From an uncultured Eubacterium sp. (GTDB taxonomy: Bacteria; Bacillota; Clostridia; Lachnospirales; Lachnospiraceae): DNA of 45,345 nt. The translations under genes and the position numbers were made by a program. Below the pieces are notes generated by a model. That model saw only the letters and a program-made list of their open reading frames with translations. It made no database searches and was not told the origin of the DNA. Positions within the stretch are counted from its first letter, which is position 1; each line of letters starts with the position of its first letter. The DNA lies in contig URAI01000009.1 of assembly GCA_900545725.1 (NCBI GenBank), positions 1 to 45,345 of the forward strand. Reading direction: 5' to 3'. This document shows positions 36,543-45,345 of the stretch, one piece after another.

Positions 36543-37225
36543 AAACATGCTTATAAAGACACAGTAGTAGCTGCTACCTGTACAGAAAAAGGGTATACAT
36601 TACATAAGTGCAGTACATGCGGTGAATCATACAAAGATAATTACAAAGCTGCATTAGGACACAGTTATACATCAAAGATAACAAAAGCCGCAACCTGTAC
36701 AGAGAACGGAGTAAAGACATATACATGCAGCAGATGTAATAATACATATACAGAAACGATTGAAAAAACCGGACATGACTATGAGGTTAAAGTAACTAAG
36801 ATTGCAACCTGTCTTACAGATGGTGAAAAGACACATACCTGTAAAAAATGTGGGAATATATACATAGAAAAAATAACTTCAAAAGGACACAGCTATACAG
36901 ATACAGTAGTGGCACCAACGTGTACAGAAAAAGGATATACATTACATAAGTGTAAGACGTGTGGAAGCACATATAAGGATAATGAAAAAGCTGCATTAGG
37001 ACACAGTTATACATCAAAGGTAACAAAAGCGGCAACCTGTACAGAGAACGGAGTAAAGACATATACGTGCAGCAGATGTAATAATACATATACAGAAACG
37101 ATTGAAAAAACCGGACATAAGTATGTAGATACAGTAGTAGCACCTACAAATACAGAAAAGGGATATACGTTACATAAGTGTTCAGTGTGTGGAGACAGCT
37201 ATAAGGACAATTATACAGATTGTCT
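36543..37225 (+). repeat. CxxC-module repeats of the surface protein
   Basis: Six related modules, each with a CxxC pair. A block of about 125 bases ending at 36776 recurs almost identically 342 bases downstream (ending about 37118), including GCAGCAGATGTAATAATACA in full. Confidence 0.85.
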
Positions 37226-40200
37226 TGATCCTACATTAAAGACATATTCAAATGAGATGAGGAATAAGGCCGCATATGTTTCTGCCGGTGATAAGATACA
37301 GTTTGTTATGGCAGATACAGCATATAATGCAAAATGGGAGCTTGTAATAGACGATGAAGAGACATCAATTACACCGGGAGAAATTATTAATATAACAAGT
37401 GACTATGAAGGAAAAAGCGTAGTCTTTAGGGCAGCAAGAAGCAGCGGATATGTAGGCTTTGAGTGCAATATTGTAGTTGGTACTTTAGATAAAAACAGCG
37501 GTTTCTTCTATTCAAAGAATGCTGATGATACAGCTACTATATTTAACTATCTTGGAAATGATGCTGATAAGATTAAGACACTTACCGTTCCTGCACAGGT
37601 TGCAGGCATAAAGGTAACAGGTGTTCACAGTAGTTTTGATAAATGTACAGCATTAGAAGAACTGATTTATTCAGAGGGAATAACTAAGATTGATATACAG
37701 AGCAATAATTTCATGTCATCATTAAATACTGATGAATGGTCACATCCTTCTAATAAGATAGTATTCCCATCTACATTTACAGATGGGTCAATATTTGAAT
37801 ATATGAATACTCCTGAATTGGTATTTGATGGAACAGAAGTGATTCCTGCTAATTTATGTAATTCAATACCAAAGATAAAGAAGGTTACATTTAAGTCAGG
37901 TGTAAAGACAATTAAAGAAGCAGCTTTCTGCAATTGTCAGGGTATTACGGATATTGATTGGTGTGATACAATTACCACGATAGAAGATGATGCATTTAGC
38001 AGGAATGCTCTGACAACCTTAAAATTACCTGATTCAGTACAGAGTATAGGAAAGGAAGCATTTAGTTATTCTAAGTTTGAAAATGCTATACTATCTTCAA
38101 AATTATCAGAAATAGGAGAAAAAGCATTTGAAGGATGTGAAGCTTTAAAGAGTGTTGATTTAAAGAATGTTAAGAGTATAGGAGAGTTTGCATTTAACGA
38201 ATGCAGCCAGCTTGAAAATATAACATTTCCTGATACATTAACAGATATTGGTGAATATGCATTTGCGGGCTGTTCATCACTTGAAATTAATGCTCTGCCT
38301 GAAAATGTGACAGTTTATAATAAAGGTGTATTTGAAAATTGTAAGGCACTTACAGTTTCAGAGATTCCAGAGGGTGTAACCCAGATATATTCAGATGCAT
38401 TTTCAAACTGCCAGTTTAAAGATGAGATAACACTTCCTGTTACAATACAAAGGGCAGCAGGATTAAACGGTGTTAAAAAGTTAATATTAAAGGAAGGTGT
38501 TACAGAGCTTACACACGATATATTTGCAGGCTGCGATAAGCTTACGGAGGTTGTACTTCCAGAGTCGCTTACAAAGATAGGAAACAGGGTATTTGAGGGA
38601 TGTAATTCGTTAAAAGAGATTACTATTCCAAAGAATGTAAATGAGTGTCCGGGAGCTATGGCAACGTTGGGACCTGCATTTGAATTTTCAAGCATTGAAA
38701 CTGTTACCTTTGAAGAGGGAACGGAGAAAGTACATAATGCATTGTTTGCAAATTGCGGTTCTTTAAAGCAGATTAATCTGCCATCTACGGTTAATACTAT
38801 AGGAAAGTATGCTTTTTATTATTGTACAGGACTTGAAAAAGTGGATTTACCGGAAGGTGTTACATCGCTTGAAACAAGCTGTTTTGCATATTGTGACAAG
38901 CTGAATTATATATGCATCCCTGCCTCAGTAGAATCAGCCGGTGGTGCTATATCGGGAGCAGCATTTGAACGCTGTGGACTGGAAACTGTAGAATTTACAG
39001 GAAAACGTGAAGAGATTCCTTCAAGTATGTTCTATGATTGTAACAGCTTAAAGACAGTTATATTACCATCAACATTAAAGAGCATTGGTAATACTGCATT
39101 TTATAGCTGTGATGAGCTTTCATCAATAACATTTCCTGATGGACTTGAAAGAATTGGTGATGGAGCATTTTCAGATTGTTATAAGCTTAATGAGGTTACT
39201 ATACCTGCAAGTGTAACTTATCTTGGAAGTGAGGGTGCGTCAGGACTTGGCAGTGCATTTGGATCCAGTGGACTTACTACAGTACATTTAGAAGATGGAA
39301 GAACAGAAATTCCCGGTTATGCATTTGCAAACTGTAGAAATCTTACCAATATCAATATTCCATCAACAGTTACAGGCATCGGAAATTATTCATTTTGGCA
39401 TTGTGAAAGTCTTGGGAATATTGAACTTCCATCAGGACTTACAAGTATTGGAATGGGTGCATTTGCATGTACATTCTCATTAAGCAGCATTGTATTACCT
39501 AAGTCAGTTATTAAATACGGCTGGGTTGTGGGAACAGGTCCTTTTGAAGGCAGCGGACTTAAGGAAGTAACTCTTGAGAATGGTACAGCTTCTATTGCAG
39601 AAGGATTGTTTATGAATTGTAATAACCTTACAACAATTAATATTCCATCTTCCGTTAAGCTGATCAATAATTATGCATTCTATGGATGCAGCACACTTAC
39701 TTCGTTTACAATACCGTCAACGGTTGAAGAGATGGGATATCAGGTATTCTATGACAGCGGAGTTACAGAAATTACAATTCCAAAGACAATAAAAAGACTT
39801 GGTTCTGATTCTATGAGTACATTTGAGGGAAGTAATATTACAAAGATTACATTAGAAGAGGGTATTGAAACAATTGATACAGCGGAATTTGCACTTGCTA
39901 AAAAGCTGGTACAGATTAATATGCCATCGACATTAAAGAGTATAGCAAACAGTGCATTTCAGGAGTGCGCATCACTTACAACTGTAAATATTACCGGATG
40001 GTGTAACACAGATTGGTGCATATGCATTTTCAGATTGTGAGAGTTTAGAGAGTGTAGTAATACCTGCAAGCGTAACACAGATAGGTGACAGTATATTTAA
40101 GCATTTTAAGATACAGGCAGAATATCCTACAATTATAACAACTTCAGGAAGCACGGCTGAGAGTTATGCAAAGAGTAATGGATATAATTGTAATATTAGG

Positions 40201-40277
40201 TAACTTAAGGTATGTGAAATATAAAATATCTGCTATGTAGCTGAGTGATGATTTTACAATAAGCTGCATATAAAAAT

Positions 40278-40346
40278 AGCTGAATCAGGCAATTGATGAT
40301 TTTATGTATATGGCATAAATTAAAGATTGTCTGGTTCAGCTTTTTT
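40278..40346 (+). terminator. Rho-independent terminator after the surface protein
   Basis: A 16-bp stem (40278-40293 with 40326-40341, a few G-U pairs), 32-base loop, then TTTTTT. Confidence 0.85.
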
Positions 40347-40525
40347 AACCTGTATGAGTCAGTATTCTATTAGTCAGGATGGAAAAAATTTTATAACTGC
40401 ATTAAACTCTACATTTAAATAATTGCCTATGCATATTTAAAATTTGATAATAACTGACATAAATAAATATATTTTGTAAAATTGTGTTTTTTTTATGTTT
40501 TTTGTAAAATTAATACATTTTATAC

Positions 40526-40554
40526 TTGATTATTGATAATCAGTTGGATATAAT
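40526..40554 (+). promoter_or_regulatory. Promoter upstream of the alcohol dehydrogenase
   Basis: TTGATT at 40526-40531, a 17-base spacer, TATAAT at 40549-40554. If it is the only promoter, the dehydrogenase transcript has a leader of about 470 bases. Confidence 0.65.
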
Positions 40555-40773
40555 ATATATAAAGATTGTCGTGAATTTAACAAAGTCTGTTCCGGTAATT
40601 TTTTTACAAATAAATAATATATATAATGTGTGTGATGACAGACATTATAAGTTACATAATATCACAATGTAAAAAATTACAACTTAACAGTTAATGTGTA
40701 GGGATTATTCTATCATCATCTGATTATAACAATAGAATGTTTGTATATATATTTTATTGCAGGAAACAGGCGT

Positions 40774-40806
40774 ATTATTATTCATTGAATCTTAATGAAT
40801 AATAAT
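40774..40806. promoter_or_regulatory. 13-bp perfect inverted repeat, possible operator
   Basis: ATTATTATTCATT, a 7-base loop, then its exact reverse complement. There is no T-run after it, so it is not a terminator. It does not match the Rex consensus. It could bind a dimeric regulator or fold in the leader RNA. Confidence 0.5.
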
Positions 40807-40845
40807 GTTAGATGTAACGAGGCACGATAACCAAAGCTTATTATA

Positions 40846-41033
40846 TATCTCAATATGAGATACCTCCCATCTATAGGGAGGGGAACAATATTGTCTCAGT
40901 CGGGGTTTAACCTATGGCTGGGATATACGCTGTGCGAAGATTGCAGAGCCGCTGATATGAAAAGGTCAGCAGAGCTGACTGGCGGTGTGAGCAGGATTTG
41001 CGGGCGAATTTTGAAAATGGAGGTTAGTATATT
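40846..41033 (+). promoter_or_regulatory. Candidate structured leader of the alcohol dehydrogenase
   Basis: This stretch is richer in G and C than the DNA before it. It can form several hairpins: TATCTCA/TGAGATA (40846-40862), CCTCCC/GGGAGG (40863-40881), and GCTGA/TCAGC near 40950-40969 within a possible GCCGC/GGCGG helix. It ends at the GGAGG SD of the dehydrogenase, so a fold here could control translation. I do not recognise it as any common riboswitch class (not T-box, TPP, cobalamin, SAM-I or FMN). Confidence 0.45.
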
Positions 41034-42245
41034 ATGATGCGTTTTACATTACCAAGAGATCTTTATCATGGAAAGGGTGCATTAGAAGCACTTAAAGGAC
41101 TTACAGGAAAGAAGGCTATCATCTGTGTTGGTGGTGGTTCAATGAAGAGAAACGGTTTCTTACAGAAAGCAGAAGATTATCTTAAAGAAGCCGGAATGGA
41201 AGTAAAGCTTTTTGAAGGTATTGAATCAGATCCATCAGTAGATACGGTTATGAAGGGTGCTAAGGTTATGGAAGAATACCAGCCAGACTGGATAGTTGCT
41301 ATCGGTGGTGGTTCTCCTATTGATGCAGCTAAGGCTATGTGGATTAAGTATGAATATCCTGATATCGAATTTGAAGATATGATTAAGGTATTTGGTCTGC
41401 CAAAGCTTAGACAGAAAGCTCATTTCTGTGCAGTATCATCTACATCAGGTACAGCTACAGAAGTAACAGCATTCTCAGTAATTACTGATTATAAGAAGGG
41501 TATTAAGTATCCATTGGCAGATTTTGAGATTACACCGGATGTAGCGATTGTTGATCCTGAACTTGCAGAGACAATGCCGGTTAAGTTGGTTGCACATACA
41601 GGTATGGATGCCATGACACATGCTATTGAAGCATATGTATCAACAGCTAACTGTGATTATACAGATCCACTTGCACTTCATGCAATTGAGATGATTAAGG
41701 CACATCTTGTTAAGTCATATAATGAAGATATGGACTCAAGAGATGAGATGCATAATGCACAGTGTCTTGCAGGTATGGCATTCTCTAATGCTTTACTTGG
41801 TATTGTTCATTCAATGGCTCATAAGACAGGTGCAGCATTTGAAGGCGGACATATTATCCACGGAGCAGCTAATGCAATGTATCTTCCTAAGGTAATTAAG
41901 TATAATTCTAAGGATCCTGTAGCTGCTGAAAGATATGCATATATAGCTGATTTCATTCACCTTGGTGGTAATACAACAGAAGAAAAGATTGATAATTTAA
42001 TTGCAATGCTTCGTAAGATGAATGATGAACTTAATATTCCACAGTGTATTAAGCATTATGGTGAAGGTGGACTTCCTGCTGAGACAGGTATTGTTCCGGA
42101 AGATGAGTTCTTAAAGAAGCTTCCTGATATAGCAGCTAATGCTATACTTGATGCATGTACAGGTTCTAACCCACGTCAGCCAAGTCAGGAAGAGATGGAA
42201 AAGCTTCTTAAGTGCTGTTACTATGATACAGAGGTTGATTTCTGA
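41034..42245 (+). CDS. Iron-containing (group III) alcohol dehydrogenase
   Basis: A 403-residue NAD(P)-dependent dehydrogenase that typically interconverts alcohols and aldehydes in fermentation. The nucleotide site is GGGSPIDAAK near residue 90; metal ligands are the Asp and His of GMDAMTHAIEA and the two histidines of HSMAHKTGAAFEGGHIIHG. The family also includes butanol and lactaldehyde dehydrogenases, so the substrate is open. Tandem ATGs at 41034 and 41037 follow GGAGG by 10-13 bases. Codon choice is uniform, suggesting high expression. A long possibly structured leader lies upstream and a strong terminator downstream, so it is transcribed alone. Confidence 0.93.
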   Translation: MMRFTLPRDLYHGKGALEALKGLTGKKAIICVGGGSMKRNGFLQKAEDYLKEAGMEVKLFEGIESDPSVDTVMKGAKVMEEYQPDWIVAIGGGSPIDAAKAMWIKYEYPDIEFEDMIKVFGLPKLRQKAHFCAVSSTSGTATEVTAFSVITDYKKGIKYPLADFEITPDVAIVDPELAETMPVKLVAHTGMDAMTHAIEAYVSTANCDYTDPLALHAIEMIKAHLVKSYNEDMDSRDEMHNAQCLAGMAFSNALLGIVHSMAHKTGAAFEGGHIIHGAANAMYLPKVIKYNSKDPVAAERYAYIADFIHLGGNTTEEKIDNLIAMLRKMNDELNIPQCIKHYGEGGLPAETGIVPEDEFLKKLPDIAANAILDACTGSNPRQPSQEEMEKLLKCCYYDTEVDF

Positions 42246-42379
42246 TAGATTCTTTGAGGGAATTGTATTGTAATAATTGATGTGTAACAAAGTAATCTGT
42301 AAGCATCAGTTAGTTTGGTGGAATTAACTTTACCAACATCATAATAGTATAAGAGAATAACAATTAATATAAGATTGAC

Positions 42380-42440
42380 AAGTTCCGGTAAGCTGGTATA
42401 TTTGATATAGGATGATATAGCAGCCTGCCGGAACTTTTTT
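42380..42440 (+). terminator. Rho-independent terminator after the alcohol dehydrogenase
   Basis: AAGTTCCGGTAAGCTG (42380-42395) pairs with CAGCCTGCCGGAACTT (42421-42436) with wobble pairs, followed by TTTTTT. The 25-base loop is AT-rich. Confidence 0.88.
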
Positions 42441-42443
42441 ATC

Positions 42444-42626
42444 CGGCATTAAAAATGCCTGCGGAATGGAGATTAGTGTGGAAAATAAGCTTGATAGCTT
42501 ATTTTTCACACGGCTATTTGTTTCTGAGCAGAACAAATAGCCCATGATGGCAGAAGAAAAATCGCCTGTGCGAATTTTTCTTCGCCTCTTCGCAACAAAG
42601 GTTGCTCAGAAATGGAGATTAGTGTG
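42444..42626 (+). repeat. Composite intergenic repeat with successive hairpins
   Basis: In order: a small hairpin GGCATT/AATGCC (42445-42459); GTGTGGAAAATAAGC pairing with GCTTATTTTTCACAC (about 42476-42511); GGCTATTTGTT/AACAAATAGCC (about 42512-42542); and GAAGAAAAATCGC/GCGAATTTTTCTTC (about 42552-42582). The phrase GGAGATTAGTGTG occurs at both ends, and TGCCTGCGGAATGGAGA at 42456-42472 recurs exactly at 2381-2397. A relative (TAGTGTGAGAAATAAGCTTA) lies at 12194. The right end supplies the SD and GTG start of plsC. Confidence 0.75.
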
Positions 42627-43331
42627 AAAAGAATTATATTGATGTTTTTGAAGAATTTTTTTTATCTGCCTAAGATGTTTTTTAAGCTGTCAAAGTATGC
42701 TAAAAATGCAGATAAGTATAGTGATGAGGAACTATATGAATTTATAAGGGATATTACTCACCATGCGGTTCATGCCGGTAAGGTTGATGTGAATGTCACT
42801 GGACTTGAAAATATTCCGGAAAATGAGAACTTTATTTTCTTTCCAAATCATCAGGGATTTTTTGATGTGCTTGCAATTATAGAAGCGTGTCCTGTGCCAT
42901 TTTCGGTGGTATACAAAAAAGAGCTTAAAGATATTCCATTTTTAAAGAATGTATTTAAGTGTTTACGTTCAAAATATATTGACAGGGAAGATATAAGACA
43001 GTCGCTTACTGTAATTAATGATATGGCAAAGGAAGTTAAACAAGGCCATAATTTTCTTATATTTTCAGAGGGTACAAGAAGCAGGAACGGCAATAACATT
43101 CTGGAATTTAAGGGTGGTTCATTTAAGGCGGCATATAAGGCAGAATGTAAGGTGGTGCCGGTTGCACTTATAGATACTTATAAGGTATTTGACACCGGAA
43201 GTACTAAAAGACAGGCTGTTACAGTTAAGTTTTTACCGGCAATAGATTATGAGACATATAAGGGACTTAAGACACCTGACCTTGCCATGCTTGTGCATGA
43301 TAAGATTCAAAATGCAATTGTAAATGATTAA
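42624..43331 (+). CDS. plsC: 1-acyl-sn-glycerol-3-phosphate acyltransferase
   Basis: Adds the second acyl chain to lysophosphatidic acid in phospholipid synthesis, at the inner membrane face. Numbered from the GTG, His76 and Asp81 form the HxxxxD catalytic motif (NHQGFFD), and FSEGTRSR carries the substrate-binding EGTR. A hydrophobic N-terminal helix (LMFLKNFFYLPKMFF) anchors it. I choose the GTG at 42624 (235 residues) because GGAG lies 6 bases before it; the in-frame ATG at 42612 overlaps that SD and has none of its own. The N-terminal region thus begins within an intergenic repeat. Confidence 0.9.
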   Translation: MKRIILMFLKNFFYLPKMFFKLSKYAKNADKYSDEELYEFIRDITHHAVHAGKVDVNVTGLENIPENENFIFFPNHQGFFDVLAIIEACPVPFSVVYKKELKDIPFLKNVFKCLRSKYIDREDIRQSLTVINDMAKEVKQGHNFLIFSEGTRSRNGNNILEFKGGSFKAAYKAECKVVPVALIDTYKVFDTGSTKRQAVTVKFLPAIDYETYKGLKTPDLAMLVHDKIQNAIVND

Positions 43332-43464
43332 TCAGCTTACATTATAAAATCCTATTAATATGCTAAAATAAGACTCAGCAGAGTCAACAGCGTTTTGCAG
43401 AAGAACTTGCAGGAGAATCCCGGAAAAAGATATATTATTTGGATTGTTAAGAAGGTGACAATAT

Positions 43465-45285
43465 TTGTTTGATTTAGAAGAAGAATTAAAAAAACTGCCG
43501 GCAAAACCGGGAGTATATATAATGCATGATAACATTGGAACAATTATATATGTAGGCAAGGCAATAAGTCTTAAAAACAGAGTAAGACAGTATTTTCAAA
43601 GCAGCAGGAATCATACGCCTAAGATACAGAAAATGGTATCGCATATTTCATATTTTGAATATATAATAACGGATTCAGAGCTTGAGGCACTTGTTTTAGA
43701 ATGTAATCTTATAAAGGAATATAGTCCGAAGTATAATACTATGTTAAAGGATGATAAGACATATCCGTTTATTAAGGTAACGGTGCATGAGCCATTTCCA
43801 CGGGTTATGTTTGCAAGAGATATGAAGCATGATAACAGCAGGTATTTCGGACCATACACATCGGCAGGAGCTGTGAAGGATACAATAGAACTCTTATGCA
43901 AATTATATAATATAAGAACCTGTAACAGAAAGCTTCCGAAGGATGAGGGCAGGGAAAGACCATGCCTTAATTATCATATAGGACAGTGCAGTGCGCCATG
44001 TCAGGGATATATTTCAAGTGAGGAATATAAGAAAGCTATACACAAAGTAATGGAATTTTTAAATGGTAATTATTCAGGAATATTAAAAGAGCTTGAAGAA
44101 AAGATGATGACAGCCTCGGGGAAAATGGAATACGAGGAGGCGGCAAAATACAGGGATTTATTATACAGTGTTAAGCAGGTTGCACAGAAACAGAAAATAA
44201 CCTCGGATGACAATGAGGACAGGGATGTTATTGCATGTGCTTCTGATGGCATGGATTCGGTAGTTCAGGTATTTTTTATCAGAGGCGGCAAGCTGCTTGG
44301 AAGAGAACATTTTCATATGAGCGTGGCACAGGGGGATACAAGAAGTGAGATTATATCGCAGTTTGTCAAGCAATACTATGGTGGAACACCATACATTCCC
44401 AATATAGTAATGCTTCAGGAAGAAATCGAGGATGCAGGCATCGTAAGCGACTGGTTAAGCAGTATAAAGAAACGCAAAGTAAATGTAATAACACCTAAAA
44501 AGGGAACAAAGGAAAAGCTTGTAGAGCTTGCATATAAAAATGCACAGATGGTGCTTATTCAGGATGGAGAAAAGATAAAAAGAGAACAGATGCGTACAAT
44601 CGGTGCGATGAAAGAGATTGCAGAATGGTTAGGACTTAACAATCTTAAAAGAGCAGAAGCCTATGATATTTCTAATACAAATGGTATCGAATCCGTAGGC
44701 TCTATGGTTGTATTTGAGGATGGAAAGCCTAAGAAAAATGATTACAGGAAATTTAAGATTAAGACAGTTAAAGGACCTGATGATTATAAGAGTATGCGCG
44801 AGGTACTTACAAGAAGATTTAAGAGGGCAATTGAAAAGTCAGACGGATTTTCAGTATTTCCAGATATTATAATGATGGATGGCGGCCGTGGCCAGGTAAA
44901 TGTGGCGCTTGATGTGTTAAATGAACTTAACCTTAATATACCTGTGTGCGGCATGGTAAAGGATGATAATCATAATACAAGAGGACTATATTATAACAAT
45001 GTGGAAATTCCTATAAACAGGCATAGCGAGGGCTTTAAACTGATAACGAGAATACAGGATGAAGCACATCGTTTTGCAATAGAATATCATAGAAGCTTAA
45101 GAGGAAAAGCACAGGTACATTCAGTACTTGATGGTATTGAAGGAATCGGACCTGTAAGACGTAAAGCACTGATGAAAAAGTTCCTTGATATTGAAAAGAT
45201 AAGAAATGCCTCGGTAGAAGAGCTTATGCAGACAGATGGAATTACAGAGAATGTGGCGGTAAACATATACAACTATTTCCATTAA
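43465..45285 (+). CDS. uvrC: Excinuclease ABC subunit C
   Basis: Makes the two incisions around a lesion in nucleotide excision repair, together with UvrA and UvrB. In the 606-residue product the GIY-YIG nuclease is at residues ~13-45 (GVYIMHDN, then IYVGKA), the UVR domain that binds UvrB near 205-235 (EEAAKYRDLL), the RNase H-like nuclease in the C-terminal half (AYDISNTNG, then IIMMDGGRGQ), and the tandem helix-hairpin-helix at the end (DGIEGIGPVRRKALM). It starts with TTG at 43465, with AAGGTG 7 bases upstream. The gene is complete, ending 60 bases before the window edge. Confidence 0.97.
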   Translation: MFDLEEELKKLPAKPGVYIMHDNIGTIIYVGKAISLKNRVRQYFQSSRNHTPKIQKMVSHISYFEYIITDSELEALVLECNLIKEYSPKYNTMLKDDKTYPFIKVTVHEPFPRVMFARDMKHDNSRYFGPYTSAGAVKDTIELLCKLYNIRTCNRKLPKDEGRERPCLNYHIGQCSAPCQGYISSEEYKKAIHKVMEFLNGNYSGILKELEEKMMTASGKMEYEEAAKYRDLLYSVKQVAQKQKITSDDNEDRDVIACASDGMDSVVQVFFIRGGKLLGREHFHMSVAQGDTRSEIISQFVKQYYGGTPYIPNIVMLQEEIEDAGIVSDWLSSIKKRKVNVITPKKGTKEKLVELAYKNAQMVLIQDGEKIKREQMRTIGAMKEIAEWLGLNNLKRAEAYDISNTNGIESVGSMVVFEDGKPKKNDYRKFKIKTVKGPDDYKSMREVLTRRFKRAIEKSDGFSVFPDIIMMDGGRGQVNVALDVLNELNLNIPVCGMVKDDNHNTRGLYYNNVEIPINRHSEGFKLITRIQDEAHRFAIEYHRSLRGKAQVHSVLDGIEGIGPVRRKALMKKFLDIEKIRNASVEELMQTDGITENVAVNIYNYFH

Positions 45286-45289
45286 ATTG

Positions 45290-45345
45290 TGATTTGTTGA
45301 AACAAGGGTGTAGAGACGGGCAGGCTGTGGCTGATATGTAAGATT
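45290..45345 (+). repeat. Right copy of the gene-end repeat
   Basis: The inverted partner of bases 14-71: 40 exact bases (45306-45345) plus 12 (45291-45302). It begins 5 bases after the uvrC stop codon and continues past the window edge. Confidence 0.85.

Larger units (their letters stand above)
35715..40203 (+). pseudogene. BspA-like leucine-rich surface protein, interrupted
   Basis: A secreted protein of about 1,495 residues if repaired. The signal peptide is encoded from the ATG at 35715 (ending near VQAA). Then come three to four aromatic repeats of 45 residues (GWWYVENGAINFNYNG type), six CxxC repeats of about 38 residues (TYTCSRCNNTYTE type), and a long run of BspA-type leucine-rich repeats (IPSTVTGIGNYSFWHC type). 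Two lesions break it. Codon 51 (35865-35867) is TGA where the repeats predict Trp (TGG). At about 39992 one extra base (TTACCGG for TTCCGG) shifts the frame, so the reading frame stops at 40040, whereas the correct frame continues to TAA at 40201-40203. With the inserted base removed the length is exactly 1,496 codons. Probably a decayed or switched-off adhesin. Confidence 0.85.
40347..40845 (+). other. AT-rich gap upstream of the alcohol dehydrogenase
   Basis: No gene seen. It contains a good promoter at 40526-40554 and a 13-bp perfect inverted repeat at 40774-40806 (both listed separately); otherwise long A/T runs. Confidence 0.6.

Noticed and set aside
36543..37225. CRISPR array
   Set aside because: The repeats are long, contiguous and coding (CxxC protein modules), without unique spacers.
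36213..40040. An independent gene starting at the ATG at 36213
   Set aside because: The frame is open upstream to the TGA at 35865 with the same repeats; there is no SD and no signal peptide at 36213, so it is a fragment of the interrupted gene.
40855..41037. Small gene overlapping the alcohol dehydrogenase leader
   Set aside because: A 60-codon frame with no SD and no recognisable protein features; the hairpin-forming potential suggests leader RNA instead.
14..45345. A 45-kb transposon or island bounded by the terminal inverted repeats
   Set aside because: The interior is mostly housekeeping genes (metG, dnaX, recR, tkt, uvrC) with no transposase or integrase; repeat-broken contig ends explain the pattern better.

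Overview
The window is AT-rich, densely coded DNA from a Gram-positive anaerobe. It is most likely a member of the Clostridia, family Lachnospiraceae. Three things point there: the gene order large SRP RNA - dnaX - ybaB - recR, the BspA-like surface protein carrying CxxC and aromatic repeats, and the Wadjet-like JetA/JetB families placed directly after recR. Almost everything reads on the + strand. Only the first gene (a DUF885 lipoprotein) and one gene in the middle (a DUF6128-like protein) are on the - strand. No tRNA, rRNA, CRISPR array or insertion-sequence transposase was seen.

Layout. (1) 1-5323: DUF885 lipoprotein (-), a repeat-rich gap holding a methyltransferase remnant, metG, and a ~230-bp inverted-repeat element. 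(2) 5324-7630: two Gfo/Idh/MocA-type oxidoreductases; the first lacks the usual catalytic lysine. (3) 7794-16316: a compact exosortase G (XrtG) operon. It encodes a secreted protein with a Firmicu-CTERM-like tail, XrtG, a family-2 glycosyltransferase, an unrecognised membrane protein, a small protein related to 6-pyruvoyl-tetrahydropterin synthase (PTPS), and an 825-residue polytopic PTPS-related membrane protein. (4) 16316-19246: TatD nuclease, rsmA, tadA and a GNAT acetyltransferase, meeting tail to tail with the DUF6128-like gene. (5) 20711-23640: SRP RNA with a consensus promoter, dnaX, ybaB/ebfC and recR. (6) 23778-33253: a condensin-like operon (JetA-, JetB- and JetC/SMC-like) without the JetD nuclease, followed by a TPR protein with a decayed AAA-like domain. 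(7) 33345-45285: transketolase, a large BspA-type surface protein broken by a nonsense codon and a frameshift, an iron-type alcohol dehydrogenase behind a long structured leader, plsC and uvrC.

Two systems stand out. The XrtG operon looks like a self-contained pathway for sorting, and probably glycan-modifying, one dedicated surface protein. Its core families are known, but its chemistry is not. The JetABC-like operon resembles Wadjet/MukBEF complexes but has no nuclease and sits among replication and recombination genes, which suggests a chromosome-maintenance role rather than plasmid defence. Intergenic regions carry several repeat families. One occurs as an inverted pair at the two extreme ends of the window, just after the stop codons of the first and last genes, and this probably marks assembly-contig ends.
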